DNA of 64,000 nt, from positions 25,987-89,986 of the forward strand of contig JAJPJC010000050.1 in the NCBI GenBank assembly GCA_021324445.1, given 5' to 3'. Position 1 is the stretch's first letter, and each line of letters opens with the position of its first letter. Shown in pieces: positions 34,885 through 44,291 of this stretch. The notes under the pieces are model-generated. The model saw only the letters and a program-made list of their open reading frames with translations. It searched no databases and was not told the DNA's origin. The stretch is from Isosphaeraceae bacterium (GTDB lineage Bacteria; Planctomycetota; Planctomycetia; Isosphaerales; Isosphaeraceae). The position numbers were made by a program, and so were the translations under genes.

Positions 34885-35268
34885 ATGAGCGTCAAGACGA
34901 GTGGACTGGCCCGGTTGGCCCTCCGGCAGCAGGTCGAGTTCCTGGGTGACGGTCAGGTGAGTCTCGACAGTCTCTGGAGGGCCTGGGGAAGCCCGGCCGG
35001 CCACGACCCGCGCAGCTGGTCCGAGCTGGCCGCCCCCCTGCTCGCCGGCTTCGCCGCGTATCGGGGCAACCTCGGCGGGACGGACCGGTCCGTCGCGATG
35101 GCCCGGATCGTAAGGATCTGGGAGGAGGAATCGAAAGATCCCTGGCGGTCCGGCGACCTGATGAGCCACGAGTTCATCGCCTGGGCCTATGCCACGTACC
35201 TGGACACCCAGCTCGGGCGGGCCGCCAGCACGCCGACGCATCCCCTTCAGTTGCCGGTACGCTCCTGA
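34885..35268 (+). CDS. Small uncharacterised protein, weakly KilA-N-like
   Basis: The protein has 127 residues from ATG 34885, which has GAGG upstream. The pattern VSLDSLWRAWGSP with a Trp/His-containing C-terminal part (GDLMSHEFIAWAYATYLDTQ) faintly resembles KilA-N DNA-binding domains of phage origin. Confidence in the family is low. It lies beside the AT-rich island and overlaps the SGNH paralogue at its 3' end by 22 nt (convergent). Confidence 0.45.
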   Translation: MSVKTSGLARLALRQQVEFLGDGQVSLDSLWRAWGSPAGHDPRSWSELAAPLLAGFAAYRGNLGGTDRSVAMARIVRIWEEESKDPWRSGDLMSHEFIAWAYATYLDTQLGRAASTPTHPLQLPVRS

Positions 35269-37163
35269 TTTCCCGAGTCCACGCGGTCGCCCGCGCTTCC
35301 CGTTGGCCTCGTGGTTGACCGGAGACCGATCGAAGACGACTCGTGCTCACTCTCCACGCGATCGGGAGGGTCGGATCCCCCGCGCCGGAGCCGGTCGGAA
35401 CGCATCGGAACCTGTCCGGTCCTGACCGGTTGGGCTGCGGCGCGGGTGCGGTGGAGGATGTCGATCGGCAGGGCCAGGCTGGGCGGCCTCGCGGTGGGGA
35501 GCGGGCCACCGGCATCGAGCGCGCGGGCGGCCTGTTCATACTGGTGCGCGACGTCCAGGCGCTCCGTCGGGTCGTAGCGCACAAAGGCCGTACGCACGTA
35601 GAAGCCCGCGCTCCGGCGGCAGACCTCGGCCCATCGCGCGGCGTCGAGCGCGAAGTGCCGGGCGCAGTCCTCCAGTTCGATCCGGGGAACCGGCGTCGAC
35701 TCGGGCCAACCGAACGCCCGGCGGCGGCCCAGCTGGTCGAGGATCTCCTGGGCCAGGGCCACGGTGCCGGCCAGGTTCAGATGATGGGCGTCGTGGTAGA
35801 GATGATCGTCGAGGATGCCGTCGGGGCTCCGATCCGCCAGCAGCGCCGGCCCATCGATCAGGAGGGCATCATGCCGGCGCGCGGCGGCTGCGAAGGCCGT
35901 CCGGAAATCGGAAGGACAGCGCAAGGGGAAGCCGTCGCGGTCTCGGGCCAGGAGGAAGTGGCGGCGGGCCGCCTCCTTGTCCCCGTTCCGGACCAGGAGC
36001 CGGGCGAGGCGATAATGGGCTTCGGCGAACTCGGGGTGTCGATCCAGCAGCCGCCGATAGGCCGCGATCGCTCGCTGGGGCTCGTTCTCGGCCGCGCGGG
36101 CCGCGCGGAACTCGCGCGCGAAGACGGCCCGCTCGGTGGCCGGCGTGGCGCCGGCCAGGACGGAGCGGTTGGGTTCGAACGCCCCGTCGTTCGAGCCCGG
36201 CACGATCAGGATCGGCAGGGCCCCGATCCGCCGGCAATAGCCGGCCAGCGCGTCGACCCGGCGGTGGAAATCCTCGCGGAGGTAGGCGTACTCCTTGGGC
36301 GCACAGATCGGGTGGTCGACCAGCTCGCGGGTGGCGCGCTTCGGCGCCGGGGTCTCGCCGTAGTAGCGATCGAGCGTCGCCAGGATCAGATGGGTCGTCG
36401 CGGAGCACGCGCGCGCCAGCTCGAGCAGGGCCAGCGGGCTCTCCGGCCCCTCCTCGACGTAATGACGCACGTTGCGCGACCACCCGTAGCGCGCCTGGAA
36501 TTCGTTGTGGCCGGCGAAGACGATCAGCGCATCCGGGCGGCGTTCCAGCTTCTCGAGCCGGAGCACCGCCTGCTCCAGGCACAAGCCGCCGTCGGCCTGG
36601 ATGTCCACCCGGACCTCCCGGCCGGGGAAGACGCGCTGGAGCTGCCAGCCGACGACCTGGCCGACCGACAGCCAGGGATGGTAGGGTTCCCCCAGGGCGC
36701 TCGATTCCCCGACAACCACGAGGTCAATCCCCGCGACGGCCGGCGCGCGTGAGCCGGCAGGGCCGGATCCCGTCGAGCGCCGGTCCGGCGACGGCGCGAA
36801 CCGAGTGGGCAGCGCGGGGATGCGCTCCGACCAGCCCCGCTTGATCTCCGAGCTGACCTCCATCACGATCAAGCCCGCCACACAACTCGACGCCAGGAGC
36901 ACTCCCCGAACGGCCCGCACCAGCCCGGCACGATCCTGCCGCTGGCGGGCCCGGACGGCGGCCCGGTACGACCAGACCCCACCGATCAACACGGCCGGCA
37001 CCGCCAGAACGTACCCGGCCAGCAACGTCCAGAGGAAGTCGATCGCCGCCGCCCGGATCAGCCAGCGGGGAGTGATCACCGCCAGCCAGGGCAGACCCAC
37101 GGCCAGCGCCGCCAGGCCCAAGGTCATTGTCACCGCCAGGACAACCAGCCGAACCAGCCGCAT
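35247..37163 (-). CDS. Membrane-anchored SGNH-hydrolase-like protein with TPR insert (paralogue 2)
   Basis: The protein has 638 residues from ATG 37163; a start at 37199 is also possible. Three hydrophobic N-terminal segments are followed by DLVVVGESSALGEPYHPWLS, ALIVFAGHNEFQARYG, LPILIVPGSNDG, a TPR unit (AYRRLLDRHPEFAEAHYRLARLL) and YHDAHHLNLAGTVALAQEIL. Block order and several strings match paralogue 1, for example RRHFLLARDRDGFPLRC against RRHYLLARDHDGLPMRC. The C-terminus has an extra Arg/Ser-rich tail. It lies downstream of the GT-C-like protein gene on the same strand, so a joint role in surface glycan modification is plausible. Confidence 0.72.
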   Translation of the reverse strand: MRLVRLVVLAVTMTLGLAALAVGLPWLAVITPRWLIRAAAIDFLWTLLAGYVLAVPAVLIGGVWSYRAAVRARQRQDRAGLVRAVRGVLLASSCVAGLIVMEVSSEIKRGWSERIPALPTRFAPSPDRRSTGSGPAGSRAPAVAGIDLVVVGESSALGEPYHPWLSVGQVVGWQLQRVFPGREVRVDIQADGGLCLEQAVLRLEKLERRPDALIVFAGHNEFQARYGWSRNVRHYVEEGPESPLALLELARACSATTHLILATLDRYYGETPAPKRATRELVDHPICAPKEYAYLREDFHRRVDALAGYCRRIGALPILIVPGSNDGAFEPNRSVLAGATPATERAVFAREFRAARAAENEPQRAIAAYRRLLDRHPEFAEAHYRLARLLVRNGDKEAARRHFLLARDRDGFPLRCPSDFRTAFAAAARRHDALLIDGPALLADRSPDGILDDHLYHDAHHLNLAGTVALAQEILDQLGRRRAFGWPESTPVPRIELEDCARHFALDAARWAEVCRRSAGFYVRTAFVRYDPTERLDVAHQYEQAARALDAGGPLPTARPPSLALPIDILHRTRAAAQPVRTGQVPMRSDRLRRGGSDPPDRVESEHESSSIGLRSTTRPTGSAGDRVDSGNQERTGN

Positions 37164-37291
37164 CGATCTCTCACGAAGACGCCGTGGTGGAGCAGCCATT
37201 CATTCCGACCATCGATCCCCAGCAGCCGGAACATCGGCCCCGGGTCTCTGTACCCATTATCCCGGCGCGTCCACTCGGCGACCAGCGATCC

Positions 37292-39502
37292 TCAGGGCAC
37301 CCCGGCGGATCGAGATCGAGCGGGCTTCTTGCGCGGGCAATCCGCCCCGATCCACTGGACGCGATCCGGCGACAGCCCGTGGGTCTGCTCCCAATCGCGG
37401 AGGACATCCTCCACCTCGATCTCGGGATCGAAGTCCGCCGCGAAGAAGCCCTCCCATTCGCGGGGAGCGTATCCGGAATAGCCGTTGATGGTCGGCACCC
37501 CGCTGGCCATCGACGCCCACATCGCGTCCAGGTGGTAGTGATAAAATGGCTGTTCGTCGCAAGGATGATAGTAGAAGGCGACCCGGCCGCGGTCGATCCC
37601 GCGCGCGAGGCCGGCGATCGTCGCCCGGTTCGCGACCGCATCGAAGGTCTCGGTCGTGATGCCTTGCTCGGCCAGGCAGACCACGGCCAGGATCCCGCCG
37701 GCACCGGCCCACCGCCTCCGCTGGAGGGACTGCACCAGGCACGCCAGGCCCAGCGCCATCGGGATCAGCACCAGCAGGACGACACGCCCGACCGCCCGGA
37801 TCGCAATCGCCCCCGGGATCAACTCGGAATAGCCGAGCCAGAGGGAATCCCGATGGAAGAACAGCCTCTGCAACGGCAACGCGATCAGCACGGCGCGCAG
37901 CAAGAGCCAGGCCGGCGGCCGCAACCGGCGCGGAGCGCTCAGGGCCAGCGACACCGGGACGGCCACCAGCCCGCCGACCAGCACGCTGGGTTGATCGAGC
38001 CAGGTGATCACGACCAGGAACAGCAGGAGGCTGGCCACCGCCCCGAGTCCGACCTCCCACCAGTGGGAACGGAAGGAGTACGCCAGCAGTCCCGCGATCG
38101 GAGCGACCAGCAGGATCCCGATCGGGATGACCGGCATCGCGAAGAACTTCAGGGCCAGTGCCACCAGCGCGATCCCCGGGATGATCTGAGCCCACGGCTG
38201 CCCGCGCCGGCGGCCGATCTCCAGCCAGCAGAGGATCATGACGGTCAGCCCGAGCACCTCCAGGTACGGATTGGGGAACTGGACCAGGAGCAACAGGCCC
38301 AGCACGACCGCCAGCCCGATCCCCCGCGCTCGGGGGTCGCCGCGGTCATGGAACAAGCCGGCCGCGCCGTAGCAGCTGACCCCGGCCGCCGCCATGGCGA
38401 TCGCATCGCCGGGCAGGAAGGTCGTCGCGACCCAGAGGAACAGGGCCACCAGCACGGCCAGCCGGCAGACCGGCCGCTCCCGGCCCAGGTAGAGACCTGC
38501 TGCACAAACCCAGGGCGTCAGGAAACCGATCCCCAGGAGATGCTCGGCGGTGGATGGCAGCCCGCGGAACGGCCCGCGACCGGCCGTCCAACCCCAGAGC
38601 CAGCTCCCCGCTCCCAGGTTCCACCAGGACCAGAGCTGGGGGTGGAGCATCCGGAGCGTGAGCAGATACTGAGTCTTCACCTGGCGCGCCGTGGGAAGAT
38701 AATGAGACAAAAACGGTTGCAGGCAGAGCGCCCCGAGAGCTCCCACCACCACGATCGCCCAGAGGTCCTGCTTCACGATGTCCAGCACGACCCGCCGGCA
38801 GGAGTGCAGGACGAGTGCCGCCACCGTCGCCAGGCCCAGCCCGAGCACCAACAGCCATCCGAGATAGACTCCGCTGTAGAGCTGCGCCACGCCCCCGCCC
38901 ACGACCAGCAGCCAGTGGGCCGCTCGCGCCGGCCGGCTCATCGATCGGTCGCCCGCCAGGCGTGCCAGGGCATAAACTACCAGCAGGACATAGAAGCACG
39001 GCAGCAACTGCTGGTGTCCCAACTGGTTGACCCGCGGGGCGCCGAAGGCCGCCAGGGACGCCCCCGCCGCCGCCGCCGGCATCCCGAAGCCCAATCCCCG
39101 CGTGAACAGCAGCAGCCCCGCGGCATAGTTGAGCGCCGACATCGACACCATCCAGAATCCGAAGGCGAGGTCCGGCGCGGCCCCCAGGACACGCCAGAGC
39201 CAGTAGACCGGCCCCACCCCCAGGAGCAAGTCCGAGTAAGCCGCCGCATTCGACGTCGGGTAGAAGAACGGCGGACTCCACAAGTCCCGGTGCCCTGCGT
39301 CCTGGCGCACCCATCGATACCCGTGCTCCAGCAGGTAATGGATCAGCCGGCTATCCCCCAGGTCCGTCTGGATCCGCCCGAACCGCGACAGGATCATCGG
39401 ATGGTGGACCATCGCCACGCCCAGGACGCCGATCCCCAGGGCCCAGGCGATGCGGCCGATCGAGCCGGGATTCCCGTTGCACCGCAAGGGCGCCGTTTCC
39501 AT
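37292..39502 (-). CDS. Polytopic membrane protein, GT-C glycosyltransferase-like
   Basis: The protein has 736 residues and about a dozen hydrophobic segments. A large first loop contains TDLGDSRLIHYLLEHGYRW and YPTSNAAAYSDLLLGVGPVY, typical of GT-C enzymes and YfhO-like proteins that use lipid-linked sugars at the outer face of the membrane. The C-terminus is soluble (VAFYYHPCDEQPFYHYHLDA, TINGYSGYAPREWEG). No exact family was recognised. It precedes the SGNH paralogue by 128 nt, on the same strand. A long antisense frame over the same DNA is an artefact of GC bias. Confidence 0.6.
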   Translation of the reverse strand: METAPLRCNGNPGSIGRIAWALGIGVLGVAMVHHPMILSRFGRIQTDLGDSRLIHYLLEHGYRWVRQDAGHRDLWSPPFFYPTSNAAAYSDLLLGVGPVYWLWRVLGAAPDLAFGFWMVSMSALNYAAGLLLFTRGLGFGMPAAAAGASLAAFGAPRVNQLGHQQLLPCFYVLLVVYALARLAGDRSMSRPARAAHWLLVVGGGVAQLYSGVYLGWLLVLGLGLATVAALVLHSCRRVVLDIVKQDLWAIVVVGALGALCLQPFLSHYLPTARQVKTQYLLTLRMLHPQLWSWWNLGAGSWLWGWTAGRGPFRGLPSTAEHLLGIGFLTPWVCAAGLYLGRERPVCRLAVLVALFLWVATTFLPGDAIAMAAAGVSCYGAAGLFHDRGDPRARGIGLAVVLGLLLLVQFPNPYLEVLGLTVMILCWLEIGRRRGQPWAQIIPGIALVALALKFFAMPVIPIGILLVAPIAGLLAYSFRSHWWEVGLGAVASLLLFLVVITWLDQPSVLVGGLVAVPVSLALSAPRRLRPPAWLLLRAVLIALPLQRLFFHRDSLWLGYSELIPGAIAIRAVGRVVLLVLIPMALGLACLVQSLQRRRWAGAGGILAVVCLAEQGITTETFDAVANRATIAGLARGIDRGRVAFYYHPCDEQPFYHYHLDAMWASMASGVPTINGYSGYAPREWEGFFAADFDPEIEVEDVLRDWEQTHGLSPDRVQWIGADCPRKKPARSRSAGVP

Positions 39503-39734
39503 GGCCTCTCACTCCCGAGGTCACCTTCGAGGACTGGGGCTGAGGACGGTCGCAAGGCTCACCCAATCTCAGCAGACGGTCCAGATCGACTCAAGGGGTG
39601 TACGAGACGCCTGCCGTCGAGTCGGGTCGAACGACCGAATTCCCAGCAACCTGTGCCACCCGAGTTTTTTTGAAGTAGTTCCCGTCTGGTTGCGCCTCGA
39701 TCAAGATCAGGAGCCCCGAGCACACGGCGGGGAG

Positions 39735-40085
39735 CTCATGGCGGGGTAACCGCTGCCGTGTGGCAGGTGGCGATCGGAGACCGTCACGAGCCAATCGCCG
39801 TCGGGCGACCCGTCGTCGACCTCGTCGGTCTCGGGGATCGGCAGCTTGGTGGCGCCCCAGCCGTCGGCGTGGAAGTTGGCACCGGTCCTGCCGGCCCGGA
39901 CCAAGGCGAGCGTTCGACCATCGGGGGAGACGCGGACATTCCCTTCAAAGTCACTGAGCTTGACCGAGGCGGCAGTCGCGGGGTCGATGGCGAAGATGCC
40001 CGTGCTCCAATCCTCGTCGCCTCTGCCCGTCTTGAGGTTGGCGTGGAGGTAGATCAACGCGTCCGGCCCTCCCCTCCCGATATGG
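39735..40085 (-). pseudogene. Fragment of a PD40/TolB-type beta-propeller protein
   Basis: On the minus strand the frame contains GIFAIDPATAASVKLSDF, NVRVSPDGRTLALVRAG and SPDGDWLVTVSDRHLPHGSG. The two SPDG motifs are the hallmark of WD40-like PD40 repeats. The sequence before and after does not continue the fold and there is no good start. It is probably the relic of a planctomycete propeller gene. The rest of 39503-40460 shows no gene. Confidence 0.45.
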
Positions 40086-40334
40086 ATTGGACCGAGGCGG
40101 CCCGGTCCGGGGTCAACCTGGGTCGTTGGTGGCGCGACCGGCTCGGCGGGATCGAGAGGCCCGGACGCTCGACCTGGGAGGAGCTGGCTGTGCGGCCGTG
40201 GGGATCCGGCCCGCACGACGCGACGCCCGGCATCGTGATCGACCATCCCAGGCTGCCCCGATCGTTCGCGGCCGGGGGCGTTGTGGAATCGCTCCACGAC
40301 CTGCCGCCCGGCCCTTGACCGAGCAGTCTGGGGA

Positions 40335-40460
40335 CACCACGGGACGCGATCAGACGCTTCCAGACGTGATGATTGCGTCGAATGCTCTGGCGCGGATGGG
40401 GTGGAAACCCTTGGAACCAAGGGGTTTGGACGCTTTGGGACGCGATCAGACGCATCCGAG
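40335..40460 (+). repeat. Relic of an older element's integrase 3' end and tRNA-flank terminator
   Basis: This stretch outside the left attachment site aligns imperfectly with 47473-47601, the 3' part of the integrase gene. Both contain a GCTTCC-GACGTGATG-like string, a hairpin based on AAACCC(C)TTGG (40405-40427 here, 47545-47568 there) and GCGTCC-GAGCGG. It suggests a previous insertion at the same tRNA gene. Confidence 0.5.
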
Positions 40461-40520
40461 CGGAGAGGGGGGATTCGAACCCCCGAGGCCGGTTGACCCA
40501 GCCTAACGGTTTAGCAAACC
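40461..40520 (-). repeat. Attachment site: duplicated 3' half of tRNA-Ser
   Basis: The block matches tRNA-Ser 47602-47661 from the discriminator base to the anticodon stem-loop, except for six instead of seven Gs in one run. Identity ends at GCAAACC; the following base differs. It is the original 3' half of the tRNA gene, displaced by integration. Confidence 0.9.
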
Positions 40521-40723
40521 TGAACCGACCGGCCGCAAACCGCAAGGCTAACAAGGCTTTGCGGAACACGACCCCGCCCGTTGGCCACCATTTGGCCACC
40601 GACAGGTGTCAGACCGACCCCGATCTGGCCCTGGTCCAGGCCGCCTGGGGGCGACTCCCAGGCGCCGTCAAGGCCGGCATCGTGGCGATGGTCCGGGCCG
40701 CCGCGAAGCGCGGTGATGCGTGA
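40520..40723 (+). other. Detached C-terminal coding segment of the integrase (used in the circular form)
   Basis: After the shared block the frame reads 67 more codons, including GHHLATDRCQTDP and DLALVQAAWGRLPGAVKAGI, ending TGA at 40723. If the ends are joined through the attachment site, this continues the integrase frame exactly (GLAN-LNRPAAN). In the integrated state the integrase instead reads into the tRNA. The next gene starts with GTGA overlapping this stop. Confidence 0.6.
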
Positions 40724-41112
40724 GCCGATCGACCGGTCTCTCGCGCGCACGCGCGCGCCCCCCCTTGATCCCCAGCCGGCCCCGGACGCGCGGCCGGGCC
40801 GGTCGGATCGATCCGCCGCCGGATCCGACCCCGCGCCATCGAGGGGGAGGACGCGGCCCCGGGGGACCCGGCCGCGCGCGCCGGCTCCGCGTGCCGCCCG
40901 GCCGCCTGCGCCCATGCCATCAGAAGCGCGCCGGCCTGGGCGTCTGGGAGTGCACGCGATCCCGGGAGGATCGAGCCGCGATCCGGCTCTGGAAGCGTCG
41001 CGAGCCCTTCGACCGCGCCGAGCTTCGCCGCCGCGGTGGCGACCCTGGTCCGCGCCTGGCCGCGCGGACCGCCCGCCCAAGGACCCCCGCCGAGAGGAGG
41101 TATGCGCGATGA
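40720..41112 (+). CDS. Arg/Pro-rich protein of the element's replication operon
   Basis: The frame has 130 residues, starts with GTG inside GTGA at the preceding stop, and ends in ATGA over the next start. Such double overlap argues for a real gene even though composition is extreme. The only distinct part is CHQKRAGLGVWECTRSREDR followed by IRLWKRREPFDRAELRRRGG. No family was recognised. Alternative: a GC-rich spacer. Confidence 0.45.
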   Translation: MSRSTGLSRARARPPLIPSRPRTRGRAGRIDPPPDPTPRHRGGGRGPGGPGRARRLRVPPGRLRPCHQKRAGLGVWECTRSREDRAAIRLWKRREPFDRAELRRRGGDPGPRLAARTARPRTPAERRYAR

Positions 41113-41372
41113 CCCGCGCAACACAGCGGCCCCGGCCCTGCGAGACCGAGGCCACGCCACCGCCCCCGGCCACGCGGGCCGCGGTGCTGGTCCAGCCGCT
41201 GCTCACGCGCGAGGACCTGTGCGCGGTATTGCGCTGCGGCACGGCCACGCTCGATCGGCTCCGGGCCGCCGGCCGACTGCCCAGGCCCGATCTCCGGATC
41301 GGCCGCTCCCCGCGCTGGAGGCCCGAGACGATCCGTCGCTGGATCGAGGAGGGGGGTCGGCATGCGAGCTGA
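41109..41372 (+). CDS. Small HTH protein, excisionase/AlpA-like
   Basis: The protein has 87 residues. GAGGAGGT 8 nt upstream fixes ATG 41109. The C-terminal part, LLTREDLCAVLRCGTATLDR, then LRAAGRLPRPDLRIGRSPRW and RPETIRRWIEEG, is a typical winged-HTH of the MerR/excisionase class. It could bend DNA for excision or control the primase operon. The stop overlaps the next gene. Confidence 0.75.
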   Translation: MTRATQRPRPCETEATPPPPATRAAVLVQPLLTREDLCAVLRCGTATLDRLRAAGRLPRPDLRIGRSPRWRPETIRRWIEEGGRHAS

Positions 41373-41571
41373 CCATCCCTCCCTGCCCGGGCTGGGCCCG
41401 GCCCCGCCGCGCGGCGAGCCCGGCCCACCCTGCCTGCGATGCGGCTCCGACACGATCGTCTCGCCCGGCCAAGGCCCGCACCACGCCCGCGCCGACTGCC
41501 CCCGGTGCGGCGCGTGGAGGTGGCCGCCGCGGCGACCGCCGACCCGGCGCGGGAAGGGAGGTGCGCTGTGA
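41362..41571 (+). CDS. Small zinc-ribbon protein
   Basis: The protein has 69 residues, with CLRCGSDTIVSPG and ADCPRCGAWRWPPRRP as paired CxxC knuckles. It overlaps the previous gene by 11 nt and the next by 4 nt (GTGA). Similar ribbons precede primase genes in many phages and elements; a role in replication is inference. Confidence 0.6.
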   Translation: MRADHPSLPGLGPAPPRGEPGPPCLRCGSDTIVSPGQGPHHARADCPRCGAWRWPPRRPPTRRGKGGAL

Positions 41572-44291
41572 GCATCCCCACTCCGACCCGCGCCGACATC
41601 GCCACCTGGCTCCGCCTCGTCGTCCCGCCCGGCATGGCGAACGAGCTGAGGATCCTCGGAGCCGTGGACCATCCGCGCTATCCGCCGTACACCATCAGCG
41701 GCTACTACGACGCCGACCACCTGGACGAGCTGGCCCGGATCGCGCTGGAGTGGACCGGCAAGGCCAAAGGGTGCTACATCACGATCAACCCCGTGGCGCC
41801 CGACCTGCTGGCCCGCGCGGCGAATCGCACCATCAAGAAGCCGAAGCATACCACCACCGATGCGGAGATCGCGCGACGGACCGGACTGGTCTTCGACGGG
41901 GATCCCAAGCGCCCGGCCGGAGTGTCGGCCACGGCCGGGGAGAAGGCCGAGGCTCACGAGCGGATCCGCAAGCTGAGGGACGACCTGACCCGGCGCGGCT
42001 GGCCGGCCCCGATCCTGGCGGACTCCGGCAACGGCTGCCACCTGCGGTACGCGATCGACCTACCCAACGATGATCAGGCCCGCGACCTGGTCGAGCGCGT
42101 GCTGAGGAGCGTCTCGGCACTCCACTCCGACGACCGGGTCGCCATCGACACGTCCCTGGCCAACGCGGCTCGGATCATCAAGCTGTACGGCACGATGGCG
42201 CGCAAGGGGGATCACACCGACGCCCGGCCGCACCGTTGGTCCCGGGTGCTGGAGGCGCCGGACCGGCTCGAGGTCGTGCCGATCGAGCTGCTGGAGGCGC
42301 TGGCCGCGGAGTATCAGCCCCAGTCTCCGCCGCCCCGGCCCACGGCCAACGGCCAGCCCCGAGCCGGCTCGGTCCTGACGAGCGCCGGCACCAGCCCCGC
42401 GACCCGCGCTCGCGCCTATGTGTTCGCGCCGGGGTTCCCCGAGTCGATCGCGGGCCAGCATGGGCATGACATCCTGTACCGTGTCGCATGCGAGCTGGTC
42501 GACGGGTTTGGGCTGAGTTACAACCAGGCCCTGCCGATCTTCGAGGAATGGAACCAGGCCAAGGCCCGGCCGCCCGAGTCGGATAAACAAATCCAACACA
42601 AGCTGGCCGACGCACTCAAGAACCATCCGGCGCCCTCGCTGAGCCGGTTGACCGCGCCGCTGCCCAGTGTGGGTCGCGGATCGCCGTCGAGGAATGGACA
42701 GGCCGCCGCGGGATCGGCGCCCTCGGGACCGCCGACATTCGACGGCCCGCCGCGCGCCATCACGGTCGACTTGCCTACGGTCCCCGCTCTCGATCCGCGT
42801 ATGATCCCAGCCTCTGTCCGCGAGTGGCTGACCGACATCGCCGAGCGAGGTTGCTTCCCGCTGGAGTACGGGACCGCCGCCGCAATTGTCGGGGTAAGCG
42901 GCTTGATCGGCCGCCGGCTGGCGATCCGGCCGAAGCGACGCGACCACTGGCTTGTCGTGCCCAACCTTTGGGGAGCTATTGTCGGACCGCCGGGGATCCA
43001 GAAGTCCCCGCCGGTCGAGGAGGCGCTTCGGCCGCTGCGCCGGCTGGTCGCCGACGCAAAGGATCGGCACGCGCAAGCGATGACCGACTGGAGGGCGCGC
43101 CAGCTTGTCGCCGCCAGCAAGAAGACCGCGGCGAAGGACGCGCTGAAGAAGGCCGCCGGCAAGAAGGCCAGTGAGGAGGAGTTGACTGAACTCGCGCGCG
43201 AAGCGACGTGCGTGGCCGATGAGGAGGAGCCCAAGGAACGACGTTACTTGGTCAACGACGCCTCGATCGAGAAGCTGGGTGAGTTGATGGCCGAGAACCC
43301 GAGCGGCTTGACCTGGTTCCGGGACGAACTGATCGGACTCCTGCGGACCCTGGATCGTGAGGGGCACCAGTCCGACCGGGGGTTCCTCCTCGAGTCCTGG
43401 AGCGGCCGAAATAGCTACACGTTCGATCGGATCCAGCGCGGGACGATCTCCATTCCATCGTGCTGCCTGGCGATCTTCGGGACGATCCAGCCTGGACCAT
43501 TATCCAGATATTTGCAGAGATCGATATCGGGGGAAGAGGCTGATGGATTCATCCCGCGATTCCAGATCCTCCTCTATCCTGACCCTCCCGCCACGTTCGT
43601 CAACGTTGACCGTTTCCCTGAGACCGAGGCGAAGAACAGAGCCTATGCGGTGTTCCAGGCCATTGACCAGCTTGACCCGGCTGCCCTGGGATGCGAGGTC
43701 GATGAAGAAACGGGGATCCCGTTCGTCCGGTTCGCTCCGGACGCACAAGAGTTTTTTGATGAGTGGCGCGTCGAACTGGAAAATCGGCTCCGGTCCGGGA
43801 CGCTCTCCAGCATCATGGCCATGCACCTGGCGAAGTACCGCAGTTTGATGCCGTCGCTGGCGCTGGAATTCCATCTGTGCGACTCTTGCCCCCAGACCCG
43901 GCCGGGCGAGCCCTATCGTTGGGCTCGGCTCGACCCCGTGCCGCTTCAGCCCGCCATGCTGGCCGCGGCGTGGTGCGAGCTGCTGGAGTCCCACGCCCAC
44001 CGGATCTATCAGTCCGCGATGGACGGCGACATCGACGGCGCCATCAAGCTGGATGAACGCATCCGAGGATCCCTTCCCAACCCCTTCTCGATCCGGGATG
44101 TCCAACGCAAGGGGTGGTCCGGCTTGGGGTCGAATGAGGAGGTGCGCCGCGCTATCGGCATCTTGGAGGATCGGCGTCGCGTCAAGGTGGTCGAGATCCC
44201 GTCCCGCGACCCCCTGGGGCGCGGCGCGCCCTCCGAGCAAGTGTGGATTCACCCCGCACTCGTGGCCGACGGGGTGGGAGTGGATGCATGA
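41568..44291 (+). CDS. Primase / DUF3987 helicase-like replication protein
   Basis: The protein has 907 residues from GTG 41568, which has GGGAGG 6 nt upstream. The N-terminal third has archaeo-eukaryotic-primase-like strings: GCYITINPV, TGLVFDGDPKRP and ILADSGNGCHLRYAIDLP. The C-terminal half matches DUF3987: LTDIAERGCFPLEYGTAAA, LWGAIVGPPGIQKSP (Walker A variant with Gln-Lys-Ser), GLTWFRDELIGLLRTLDREG (Walker B) and CCLAIFGTIQPGPLSRYL. It probably initiates replication of the excised element. The next ATG overlaps its stop. Confidence 0.82.
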   Translation: MSIPTPTRADIATWLRLVVPPGMANELRILGAVDHPRYPPYTISGYYDADHLDELARIALEWTGKAKGCYITINPVAPDLLARAANRTIKKPKHTTTDAEIARRTGLVFDGDPKRPAGVSATAGEKAEAHERIRKLRDDLTRRGWPAPILADSGNGCHLRYAIDLPNDDQARDLVERVLRSVSALHSDDRVAIDTSLANAARIIKLYGTMARKGDHTDARPHRWSRVLEAPDRLEVVPIELLEALAAEYQPQSPPPRPTANGQPRAGSVLTSAGTSPATRARAYVFAPGFPESIAGQHGHDILYRVACELVDGFGLSYNQALPIFEEWNQAKARPPESDKQIQHKLADALKNHPAPSLSRLTAPLPSVGRGSPSRNGQAAAGSAPSGPPTFDGPPRAITVDLPTVPALDPRMIPASVREWLTDIAERGCFPLEYGTAAAIVGVSGLIGRRLAIRPKRRDHWLVVPNLWGAIVGPPGIQKSPPVEEALRPLRRLVADAKDRHAQAMTDWRARQLVAASKKTAAKDALKKAAGKKASEEELTELAREATCVADEEEPKERRYLVNDASIEKLGELMAENPSGLTWFRDELIGLLRTLDREGHQSDRGFLLESWSGRNSYTFDRIQRGTISIPSCCLAIFGTIQPGPLSRYLQRSISGEEADGFIPRFQILLYPDPPATFVNVDRFPETEAKNRAYAVFQAIDQLDPAALGCEVDEETGIPFVRFAPDAQEFFDEWRVELENRLRSGTLSSIMAMHLAKYRSLMPSLALEFHLCDSCPQTRPGEPYRWARLDPVPLQPAMLAAAWCELLESHAHRIYQSAMDGDIDGAIKLDERIRGSLPNPFSIRDVQRKGWSGLGSNEEVRRAIGILEDRRRVKVVEIPSRDPLGRGAPSEQVWIHPALVADGVGVDA

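Noticed and set aside
37127..39673. 848-residue plus-strand open frame
   Set aside because: It is antisense to the GT-C-like membrane protein; its Arg/Gln/Pro/His-rich, repeat-free composition is the usual shadow of a GC-rich gene. The minus-strand frame has clear membrane helices.
39758..40318. 186-residue plus-strand gene
   Set aside because: The minus strand carries PD40 motifs; the plus-strand frame has no recognisable feature or ribosome site.
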